Assembly (NCBI GenBank): GCA_021160885.1
Contig: JAGHBR010000514.1
Location: 1 to 6,012, forward strand
Origin: Caldisericaceae bacterium
Lineage (GTDB): Bacteria; Calditrichota; Calditrichia; Calditrichales; Calditrichaceae
DNA length: 6,012 nucleotides
Direction: 5' to 3'
In this document: piece by piece, positions 1 to 5,848 of the stretch
Layout: every line of letters begins with the position of its first letter
How positions within the stretch are numbered: the stretch's first letter is position 1
Translations under genes and position numbers: made by a program
The notes under the pieces: model-generated
Database searches by the model: none
Told to the model about the DNA's origin: nothing
Seen by the model: only the letters and a program-made list of their open reading frames with translations

Positions 1-559
1 ACCAGGTCCTGTCCAGCGGCGCTCCTAATTCAACACCTTTTTTAACAATTTGCCATTTTTTGAGATGAATGATGGGCGTTTCAATTTTGATTTGCGTTTC
101 AGGTTTGGTGCCCAGTTCAATAACCTTGTTAAAGGCCTGGTAAAATTCCTCGCGGCAGTCCGGATAACCGGAAGAATCTTCTTCCACCGCGCCAATGAAA
201 ATGCGGCTGGCGCCGATGACTTCGGCCCAGCTGGTGGCAATGGCCAGAATGTTGGCATTTCGAAAGGGGACGTAACTGGTGGGAATGCCCTGAGCATCAA
301 GATCGGCTTTTGAAACTTCGATTGTCTCGTCGGTAAGGCTGGAGCCGCCAATTTGCTTTAAATAGCCAACATCAACGACTAACCTTTGTTTAACACCGTA
401 AAAATCGGCGACATCGTTAAAAGCTTTCAATTCACGCTTTTCTGTGCGCTGACCGTAATTTAAATGTAAAAATGCCAGTTCATAGTCTTGCGCAGCAATG
501 GCAGCTGTAACACAGCTGTCCAGACCGCCGGAAACAAGAACTACTGCTTTTTCTTTCAT
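1..559 (-). CDS. queC: 7-cyano-7-deazaguanine synthase QueC, C-terminus cut by window edge
   Basis: QueC turns 7-carboxy-7-deazaguanine into preQ0 (7-cyano-7-deazaguanine) in the cytoplasm, using ATP and ammonia. The reading frame starts at the ATG complementary to 557-559 and runs open for 186 codons to the window edge. Residues 10-15 read SGGLDS, the PP-loop that binds ATP in this family. Residues 32-43 (HLNYGQRTEKRE), 96-103 (YVPFRNAN) and 122-136 (IGAVEEDSSGYPDCR) are further QueC signatures. The family is usually about 220 residues, so roughly 35 are missing, including the C-terminal four-cysteine zinc site; this is truncation by the window and not a broken gene. GGAG at 565-568 lies 5 nt upstream of the ATG and supports this start. 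It is the last of four que genes on this strand, 110 bp after queF. Family assignment is very secure. Confidence 0.96.
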   Translation of the reverse strand, partial: MKEKAVVLVSGGLDSCVTAAIAAQDYELAFLHLNYGQRTEKRELKAFNDVADFYGVKQRLVVDVGYLKQIGGSSLTDETIEVSKADLDAQGIPTSYVPFRNANILAIATSWAEVIGASRIFIGAVEEDSSGYPDCREEFYQAFNKVIELGTKPETQIKIETPIIHLKKWQIVKKGVELGAPLDRTW

Positions 560-635
560 TTTGACTCCAATTCAAACCATCCAAACATTATCGTAAGCTA
601 ATGATGACCGCTACCGTTTTGCTGAATTTTTTTTA

Positions 636-658
636 AGGGCAAGGTCTACCCCTGCCCT
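636..658. repeat. Short hairpin repeat, copy 1 (queF-queC spacer)
   Basis: AGGGCA at 636-641 pairs with TGCCCT at 653-658. After one A.C mismatch (642/652), GG at 643-644 pairs with CC at 650-651, leaving a 5-nt loop. A near-identical element lies at 5941-5962 with the same stem and the same mismatch. Read on the minus strand, which is the que transcript, the mismatch becomes a G.U pair and the 9-bp stem is continuous. No T-tract follows on the minus strand, so it does not look like a simple terminator. It may be a dispersed palindromic repeat or an RNA processing or stability hairpin between queF and queC. Confidence 0.6.
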
Positions 659-669
659 AACACTTAATT

Positions 670-1035
670 TTATTTTCCTTTAAATCCGCCTCGCTTTTGC
701 GGGTCGTAAACGGCTACAACCGTTGAATGCATGCCACCGCGTGTTGTAAAATCGCCTCGCACTTCCATGTAGCGTGGCTTGCAGGCCTTAACCAGATCAT
801 CCAGAATTTGATTAATCACTGCTTCGTAAAAAATGCCCTTGTTTCTGAAATCCAAAAAATAGTACTTCAACGATTTTAGTTCCAGACACAGTTTGTCGGG
901 GATGTAATTGATGGTAATGGTGCCAAAATCGGGCAAACCGGTTTTAGGACACACCGAGGTAAATTCTTCATTGACATGGGTAATGAAATAATCGCGGTCA
1001 GGGTACTGATTTTCAAAAACTTCTATTTCTGCCAT
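670..1035 (-). CDS. queF: NADPH-dependent 7-cyano-7-deazaguanine reductase QueF (short, unimodal type)
   Basis: QueF reduces the nitrile of preQ0 to the aminomethyl group of preQ1 with two NADPH, in the cytoplasm. At 121 residues it is the short, single-domain form of the T-fold family. The nucleophilic cysteine is C29 in FTSVCPKTGLPDFG, and the acid D36 follows seven residues later, the same spacing as Cys55/Asp62 of the Bacillus enzyme. ELKSLKYYF at 52-60 is the QueF signature for NADPH binding. E71 in FYE corresponds to the substrate-binding glutamate; the position before it is Y70 where the Bacillus enzyme has histidine. RGDFTTRGGM at 93-102 is the conserved C-terminal strand. AAGGAG at 1041-1046 sits 5 nt from the ATG and fixes the start. 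Spacers of 177 bp to queE and 110 bp to queC are long for one operon, so internal processing or extra promoters are possible. Confidence 0.96.
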   Translation of the reverse strand: MAEIEVFENQYPDRDYFITHVNEEFTSVCPKTGLPDFGTITINYIPDKLCLELKSLKYYFLDFRNKGIFYEAVINQILDDLVKACKPRYMEVRGDFTTRGGMHSTVVAVYDPQKRGGFKGK

Positions 1036-1085
1036 GATTGCTCCTTTTTTTAAAACAACACAAGGTTCTGCACAATAAGCGACTG

Positions 1086-1186
1086 CTGTTATTCTGATAA
1101 GTCACGAGAAACAGACGACGAAGAATCTTCTGTTTTTAAAGCTGTTATGCGATTCTTTCCCCTTTAAAATAAGTTCAGAATAACAG
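1086..1186. repeat. 101-bp segment bracketed by perfect 12-bp inverted repeats (queE-queF spacer)
   Basis: CTGTTATTCTGA at 1086-1097 is exactly reverse-complementary to 1175-1186. Inside, AAACAGA (1109-1115) can pair with TCTGTTT (1129-1135), and the octamer GCTGTTAT of the left arm (1085-1092) recurs in direct orientation at 1141-1148. No open reading frame of note lies within and no clear target-site duplication flanks it. No T-tract follows the outer stem on the minus strand, so an intrinsic terminator is unlikely. It could be a small palindromic mobile remnant or a folded RNA element within the que transcript. The remainder of the 1036-1212 spacer holds only the queF ribosome binding site. 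Confidence 0.5.
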
Positions 1187-1212
1187 TTTACTCATTTTTT
1201 GCACAGCTGTAT

Positions 1213-1866
1213 TCAAACACCACGTTGCTCTGGCGGCCAGATGTATTTGTGCAACTGAATTTGCATGCGCACCGGCAAGCCAGATTCTAAAATCCATTCG
1301 GCTAAGGTCAGATTTTTTAATCGATCAAACACCGGAGAGAAAAGAACGCTACAACGTTCCGTAAGCTTGTATTCTTCTACCACATTTACTGCGTAGTCAA
1401 AGTCAATTCGGTCGCCGATTACAAATTTTACCTGATCATCTGCTTTTAAAACTTTTAGATTCGGCCAGTGCATCTTTTTTGCCTCACCACTGGAAGGGCA
1501 TTTGACATCAACAATGCGTTTAACGCGCGGATCGACCTGGCTGATATCCATGTGTCCGCCCGTTTCTAGTAACACTTCAAAGCCGTTGTCGGCTAATTGT
1601 TTCAAGAGCGGGTAAACCGCGGGCTGAATCAACGGTTCGCCGCCAGTTACTTCAACCAATCGGCAGCGGTAGCCAGTCACCTGCTGCACAATCTGCTCGA
1701 TGGACATTTCCTGCCCTTCGTAAAAGGCGTATTCAGTGTCGCAGTAGTTACAGCGCAGGTTACAATAGGTTAAGCGGACAAACACACAGGGCAGCCCGGC
1801 GTAAGTGGATTCGCCCTGAATGCTGTAAAATATTTCGTTTACTTTAAGAATATTTTGCCCGGCCAT
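1213..1866 (-). CDS. queE: 7-carboxy-7-deazaguanine synthase QueE (radical SAM)
   Basis: QueE is a radical SAM enzyme that converts 6-carboxy-5,6,7,8-tetrahydropterin into 7-carboxy-7-deazaguanine with loss of ammonia, in the cytoplasm. It has 217 residues, normal for the family. The three cysteines holding the 4Fe-4S cluster are C35, C39 and C42 (CNLRCNYCDT). Upstream is the QueE hallmark FYSIQGES at 13-20. TGGEPL at 74-79 is the SAM-binding GGE motif, LLETGG lies at 99-104 and DVKCPSSGE at 120-128, and the C-terminus has the family's QLHKYIW. The start ATG lies 3 nt after the queD stop (TAA GGC ATG), so translation is probably coupled to queD; only weak purine-rich sequence (GGAA, AAGG) precedes it. 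This tight junction shows that queD and queE share a transcript. The stop is TGA. Confidence 0.97.
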   Translation of the reverse strand: MAGQNILKVNEIFYSIQGESTYAGLPCVFVRLTYCNLRCNYCDTEYAFYEGQEMSIEQIVQQVTGYRCRLVEVTGGEPLIQPAVYPLLKQLADNGFEVLLETGGHMDISQVDPRVKRIVDVKCPSSGEAKKMHWPNLKVLKADDQVKFVIGDRIDFDYAVNVVEEYKLTERCSVLFSPVFDRLKNLTLAEWILESGLPVRMQIQLHKYIWPPEQRGV

Positions 1867-1869
1867 GCC

Positions 1870-2235
1870 TTATTCCGTGTATTCCACCATGTATTTGGGC
1901 GTTTCCCACAAGCGAATGGCTTTCATCTTTACGCCCGATGGCAGCAGACGGGCAATTTCTTTGAAAAAATACCGCGACATATTTTCAGCCGTGGGATTGA
2001 TTTTATTAAAGGGTTCGATCTCATTCAACATCTGATGATCGAATTTGCCGACGACCTGCCAGGCCAGGTCAGTTAAATCCTTAAAATCGATTACCATGCC
2101 AATTGAGTTTAATGTGTCACTTTGTATCACCACCTGCACTTTCCAGTTGTGGCCATGAATGCGCTGGCACGGGCCCTGGTAACCACGCAACTGATGGCTG
2201 GCCGAAATCATTAAATCTATCGATAATTGATACAT
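1870..2235 (-). CDS. queD: 6-carboxy-5,6,7,8-tetrahydropterin synthase QueD
   Basis: QueD belongs to the 6-pyruvoyl-tetrahydropterin synthase family and converts 7,8-dihydroneopterin triphosphate to 6-carboxytetrahydropterin, the second step towards queuosine. All expected residues are present in 121 codons: zinc ligands H14, H27 and H29; catalytic C23 in the C-x3-HGH arrangement that separates QueD from many relatives; GMVIDF at 46-51; the D66-H67 dyad; PTAEN at 81-85; and E111 in LWETP. The start is supported by GAGG at 2241-2244, 5 nt from the ATG. It is the first gene of the minus-strand que cluster and faces away from the protease gene across 205 bp. The GTP cyclohydrolase that supplies its substrate precursor is not in the window. 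Confidence 0.97.
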   Translation of the reverse strand: MYQLSIDLMISASHQLRGYQGPCQRIHGHNWKVQVVIQSDTLNSIGMVIDFKDLTDLAWQVVGKFDHQMLNEIEPFNKINPTAENMSRYFFKEIARLLPSGVKMKAIRLWETPKYMVEYTE

Positions 2236-2373
2236 TGTTTCCTCACATTTAGTTAAATCTCATTAGAATAAAAACGCATTTTAAAGTTACAGAAACTACT
2301 TATTTAGAGCACAACAATTTAATTAAAAAACTGAACGGTTGCAAAACCATCAAATTAGATTTGCATTCTTTGT

Positions 2374-2402
2374 GTAACAAATGGAAATTATTTACGTAGA
2401 AT
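2374..2402 (+). promoter_or_regulatory. Candidate sigma-70-like promoter of the protease gene
   Basis: GTAACA (2374-2379, four of six matches to the -35 consensus) and TAGAAT (2397-2402, five of six matches to the -10 consensus) are separated by 17 nt. Transcription would begin near 2409, giving a leader of about 30 nt that includes the Shine-Dalgarno sequence. This is a pattern match in A/T-rich DNA and so is tentative. Confidence 0.35.
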
Positions 2403-2431
2403 AGTGGTTGAAAGTTTTAACTTGATTCATT

Positions 2432-2438
2432 AAGGAGG
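2432..2438 (+). promoter_or_regulatory. Strong Shine-Dalgarno sequence, AAGGAGG
   Basis: AAGGAGG lies only 2 nt before the first of two tandem ATG codons (2441) and 5 nt before the second (2444). The other well-placed sites in the window (queC, queF, queD) all use a 5-nt gap, so the second ATG is the more likely initiator. The difference is one methionine. Confidence 0.75.
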
Positions 2439-2440
2439 AT

Positions 2441-5400
2441 ATGATGCGCAAATTGTACTTTGTTTGGTTGTCGGTTGTCTTTCTGTTTTTAAACATGTTG
2501 TGGGGCGCCTCTCCTTCCCCACCTATCATGCATTACCCCGATATCCACGATGATTGGGTGGTTTTTGTTGCCGGTGGAGACATCTGGAAAGCCGACATTA
2601 ACAATGGTCAGGCCATTCGTTTAACCATGCACGATGGCGAAGAAATCTTTCCCAAATTTTCACCCGATGGTTCATTAATTGCTTTTACAGGGGAATACGA
2701 CGGCAATACCGATGTGTACGTGATGAATGCAGATGGCAGCAACATCCATCGTGTTACTTACCATCCCGGTGGAGACATTGTGGTTGGCTGGCATCCCCAA
2801 AATGGCAAAATCATCTTCCGCTCTAATCGCGTAAGCTATCAGAGATTTTCCCGTTTATTCATGATTAATCCTGATGGAAGCGGACTGGACACCTTAATCA
2901 TGCATGAAGCCACCCAGGGCAGTTTTAGCCCAGATGGTAGTAAAATCGCCTACAACCGCATGGGGCGGGAATTCAGAACCTGGAAACGTTATTTTGGCGG
3001 TACTGCCCAGGATATTTACATTTTTGATTTTAAACAGATGAAGGATCAGAAAATTACCGATTTTCAAGGTACCGACCGCTTGCCCATGTGGATTGGCAAC
3101 AAAATCTATTTCAGTTCTGATCGGGATGGCGTGTTGAATATTTATGCCTATGATGTGCAAAGCAAGCAGATTACTCAGCTAACCCATCACAAAAACTACG
3201 ATGTCCGATTTCCCAGCGAAGGAGGGCAGCGTATTGTTTACGAGTTGGGTGGTGACCTCTATTTTGTTGATGTAAACAATCCTCAACCCAGCAAAATTAA
3301 CATTCAAATACACACCGATGCGCCGGAATTGCGACCGTATCTGAAGAAGGTTGATGAGAATGTGACGCAGATTGAAATTTCACCCAATGGCAAACGTGCC
3401 TTGCTGGTGGCCCGTGGCGAGATCTTTACCGTTCCTGCTAAAGAAGGCCCAACGCGTAATTTGAGCAACAGCAGCGGCAGTAGGGAAAAGGATGCGGTCT
3501 GGTCGCCGGACGGCAAATGGATTGCCTATTTTTCTGATGCAGATGGCGAATATCAGCTTTATTTAATCGATCCTTTTGCTGAAAAGAAACCGCAAAAACT
3601 GACCCAGTTTAAAGATGGCTACCGGCACACCATTCGCTGGTCACCAGACAGCAAAAAACTGGCGTTTTCCGATCAAACCTTAACCTTGTACATTTTTGAT
3701 CTTGCAAAGAAAAAGTTAATCAAAGTCGACAAAGCTAAATTTGAAAATGTCGATGTCAGTTTGGATTTAAAACCCATTTACGATTTTAACTGGTCGCCGG
3801 ACAGCCGTTTTATTGCCTATTCCAAAATGGATTCCACGCTGGTCAATAAAATTTACATCTATTCTCTGGAAGAGGGTAAAAGTCGTTGTGTGAGCGAAGG
3901 ACTGTTCAACGATTTTCATCCGGTATTTTCCAAAGATGGCGAGCATCTGTTTTTTATTTCCAATCGTCGCTTTGATCCCACCTATTGCGATTTTGAATGG
4001 GAGATGGTGTACAAAAAGACGGCTGGCATTTACGCTTACACCTTGCGTAAAGATGGTCCTCCTTTGTTCCCGTTAAAAAGCGATGAACATTTAAGCAAAG
4101 AGAAAAAATCTGAAAAAGAAAAAGAAGAGAACAAAAAAGTACGCATTGATTTTGACGGATTGCTGCAACGCATCGAAGCGCTGCCGGTTGAGCGTGGTAA
4201 CTATCGTTACCTGGCGATCAATGACAATTCACTGTTTTATCTGAACAAAGACGAGGGCGATTTCAACCGTTTTGAATTTCGCAATCACTGGCCAATGGAT
4301 TTGTACGCCTTTGATTTTGATAAAAAGCAAGAACGGCTGGTCATCAAAAAAGTGGATGGCTACAAATTGTCAGCCGATGGATCGACCATTGTTTTTAAGC
4401 AGGGCAAAAAGGTTGGATTGGTCGAGGCTTCGGCTAAAGAAGCCAAAGGTGATTTTCTTAATCTTTCTGATTTGAAGATGTGGTACGAACCGCTGGCCGA
4501 ATGGCAGCAGATTTACCGTGAAGCCTGGCGCATGGAACGCGATTTTTATTATGAACCGGGTATGAACGGGCTGGAATGGCCGGCCATTTACCAGAAATAT
4601 TTACCCATGGTTAAACGCTCAGTCTGTCGGCAGGATATTCGTTTTGTAATCGGAGAACTGATTGGCGAGTTGGGCACTTCGCACACATACGTTTTTGGCG
4701 GCGACATTCAACGCAAAGCCAAACGCGTCAATGTAGGTCTGTTGGGCGCCGATTACCAGATTGATCACAAACACAATCTGTACCGCTTTAAAAAGATTTA
4801 CCGCGTGGCGGACTGGAGTCGTAAAATCGTGCCACCGCTTGCCGGGCCAGGCAAACAGGTGAAAGAAGGTGATTACCTGCTGAAAGTGAACAACCAACTG
4901 GTTACGGCAGACAAAAACATTTACAGCTACTTTGTGGACACGGCCAATGAACAGGTAACTTTGTTGGTAAATGATCAACCAACTTTAAAAGGAGCACGTA
5001 AAGTGGTGGTCAAACCGGTGGGAAGCGAATATTTTTTGCGTTATCTGGATTGGGTAGAGCACAACCGTTTGTTGGTGGAAAAACTGTCCAACGGACAGAT
5101 CGGTTATTTGCATTTACCTGATACGTACAATGGTTCGGCGCGTATTTTCCCCAAATATTATTATTCGCAAACACGCAAAAAGGCTTTGATTGTCGATGGA
5201 CGTTACAATGGCGGCGGGCTTGATCCGGACATCTTTTTACAGCGCCTGAACAAAAAACCTTTGTCTTTCTGGACGCGGCGCTATTCGCACGATTATTTTA
5301 CGCCGTGGATGGGCAATAATGCACACCTGGCCTGTTTAACCAACCGCCAGGCTGGTTCCGGCGGAGATGAGTTGCCATTTCTGTTCCGTAAAAAAGGTAT

Positions 5401-5707
5401 GGGACCGGTCATTGGCACGCGCAGCTGGGGCGGACTGGTCGGCGTTTCCATGTGGATACCACTGGTTGATGGTGGCGGCATGTCTGCGCCGGATTACCGC
5501 ATTTACGACACCAACGGCAAATGGGTGGTGGAAAACGAAGGCGTGGCGCCAGACCCGGGATTTGAAGTGGACAATGATCCGGTAGAGATGCGCAAAGGAT
5601 ACGACGCGCAGTTGATGAAAGCTGTGGAATACTTGTTGGAACAAATCAAAAAAGATCCCAGGCCCTGGCCAAAACACGAGCCGTTTCCCCGGCAGAAGTT
5701 GAATTGA
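2441..5707 (+). CDS. Exported tricorn-type serine protease (S41 family, tricorn protease homologue)
   Basis: Tricorn proteases are large self-compartmentalising peptidases that cut oligopeptides into short peptides. This copy has 1088 residues, against 1071 in the Thermoplasma enzyme. Residues 1-23 form a signal peptide (MRK, then a hydrophobic stretch to W21-G22-A23) without a lipobox cysteine, so it should act in the periplasm or outside. Two beta-propellers follow (about 27-300 and 305-680), with PD40-type blades such as FSPDG at 73-77, WSPDG at 354-358, WSPDS at 400-404 and 451-455, and FSKDG at 496-500. A lysine/glutamate-rich loop spans 546-568. Then come a helical C1 domain, a PDZ domain (about 757-860, GDYLLKVN at 810-817) and the catalytic C2 domain. 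The Thermoplasma tetrad S745, H746, S965, E1023 maps to S747, H748 (TSHTY), S973 (GSGGD) and E1031 (VENEG); G926 in RYNGGG fits the oxyanion site. All are present, so it should be active. The physiological substrate is unknown. Tandem ATGs start the gene; numbering is from 2441, although 2444 is better spaced. Confidence 0.95.
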   Translation: MMRKLYFVWLSVVFLFLNMLWGASPSPPIMHYPDIHDDWVVFVAGGDIWKADINNGQAIRLTMHDGEEIFPKFSPDGSLIAFTGEYDGNTDVYVMNADGSNIHRVTYHPGGDIVVGWHPQNGKIIFRSNRVSYQRFSRLFMINPDGSGLDTLIMHEATQGSFSPDGSKIAYNRMGREFRTWKRYFGGTAQDIYIFDFKQMKDQKITDFQGTDRLPMWIGNKIYFSSDRDGVLNIYAYDVQSKQITQLTHHKNYDVRFPSEGGQRIVYELGGDLYFVDVNNPQPSKINIQIHTDAPELRPYLKKVDENVTQIEISPNGKRALLVARGEIFTVPAKEGPTRNLSNSSGSREKDAVWSPDGKWIAYFSDADGEYQLYLIDPFAEKKPQKLTQFKDGYRHTIRWSPDSKKLAFSDQTLTLYIFDLAKKKLIKVDKAKFENVDVSLDLKPIYDFNWSPDSRFIAYSKMDSTLVNKIYIYSLEEGKSRCVSEGLFNDFHPVFSKDGEHLFFISNRRFDPTYCDFEWEMVYKKTAGIYAYTLRKDGPPLFPLKSDEHLSKEKKSEKEKEENKKVRIDFDGLLQRIEALPVERGNYRYLAINDNSLFYLNKDEGDFNRFEFRNHWPMDLYAFDFDKKQERLVIKKVDGYKLSADGSTIVFKQGKKVGLVEASAKEAKGDFLNLSDLKMWYEPLAEWQQIYREAWRMERDFYYEPGMNGLEWPAIYQKYLPMVKRSVCRQDIRFVIGELIGELGTSHTYVFGGDIQRKAKRVNVGLLGADYQIDHKHNLYRFKKIYRVADWSRKIVPPLAGPGKQVKEGDYLLKVNNQLVTADKNIYSYFVDTANEQVTLLVNDQPTLKGARKVVVKPVGSEYFLRYLDWVEHNRLLVEKLSNGQIGYLHLPDTYNGSARIFPKYYYSQTRKKALIVDGRYNGGGLDPDIFLQRLNKKPLSFWTRRYSHDYFTPWMGNNAHLACLTNRQAGSGGDELPFLFRKKGMGPVIGTRSWGGLVGVSMWIPLVDGGGMSAPDYRIYDTNGKWVVENEGVAPDPGFEVDNDPVEMRKGYDAQLMKAVEYLLEQIKKDPRPWPKHEPFPRQKLN

Positions 5708-5726
5708 TTTAAAACAGTTTAAAAAC

Positions 5727-5824
5727 ACAGAGGGCGTAGAAGAAATACGGAGTAGGCAGAATTATATCTCTTTTTTAAAAATTATTTTCTGTGTTCTCTG
5801 TGCTTTTTCAACGCCCTCTTTTTT
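5727..5824 (+). terminator. Long imperfect hairpin with T-tract, probable terminator of the protease gene
   Basis: Positions 5729-5761 pair with 5787-5819: 29 of 33 positions can pair (four as G.T), including the perfect outer nine base pairs AGAGGGCGT / ACGCCCTCT. The loop is about 25 nt. Six T residues (5819-5824) follow at once. It begins about 20 nt after the protease stop, where an intrinsic terminator is expected. The stem is far longer than a usual terminator, and the right arm contains the tandem-like TCTGTGTTCTCTGTG, which suggests a dispersed palindromic repeat doing terminator duty. Confidence 0.65.
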
Positions 5825-5848
5825 GAAATAATTTCCATTTCAAAAAAG
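5818..5848. repeat. Perfect 12-bp inverted repeat overlapping the terminator T-tract
   Basis: CTTTTTTGAAAT at 5818-5829 is exactly reverse-complementary to 5837-5848, with a 7-nt spacer. Its left arm includes the six T residues of the preceding hairpin, so in RNA those U residues could pair either with nothing (release) or with the A-tract at 5842-5847. It may be a back-up fold or the edge of the same repeat element. Confidence 0.55.

Larger units (their letters stand above)
2236..2440. promoter_or_regulatory. Divergent intergenic region between queD and the protease gene
   Basis: This A/T-rich 205-bp spacer must carry the start signals for both que genes (minus) and the protease (plus). For queD the best sigma-70-like pairs on the minus strand are weak: TTGTGC, 17 nt, TGTAAC; or TTGCAA, 17 nt, TAAATT. 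Upstream of the plus-strand promoter candidate is a small palindrome, CAAAT-TAG-ATTTG (2351-2363), with another CAAAT at 2378-2382, which could be an operator. I see no preQ1 riboswitch on the queD leader strand: no H-type pseudoknot stem followed by an A-rich tail next to the queD ribosome binding site. Confidence 0.45.

Noticed and set aside
50..351. Open frames on both strands within the left 350 bases
   Set aside because: They overlap the QueC frame, whose motifs are unmistakable. QueC lacks a stop here because the window ends inside it.
1120..1130. GAAGAATCTTC as a hairpin
   Set aside because: The arms are separated by one base, so no hairpin can form; at most it is a symmetrical protein site.
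1070..1205. GCACA on both sides of the inverted-repeat segment (1070-1074 and 1201-1205) as a target-site duplication
   Set aside because: The pentamers are not adjacent to the inverted repeats (about 11 and 14 nt away) and five bases is too short to be convincing.
2317..2348. A possible preQ1-type riboswitch suggested by an A-rich run followed by CTGA near 2325-2334
   Set aside because: It is on the plus strand, facing the protease and not queD, lacks the upstream stem-loop that the A-rich tail would dock into, and is about 100 nt from the Shine-Dalgarno sequence.
2337..2348. GGTT-GCAA-AACC mini-hairpin
   Set aside because: Only four base pairs, no T-tract and no second copy; easily chance.
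4619..4978. A 119-codon minus-strand frame inside the protease gene
   Set aside because: It runs antisense to the C1 and PDZ regions of a protein with clear homology, and has no supporting start signal.
5336..5728. A 130-codon open frame on the minus strand overlapping the end of the protease gene
   Set aside because: It lies almost wholly inside the intact catalytic domain, has no ribosome binding site I can see, and its translation resembles no family. It is a shadow of the real coding strand.
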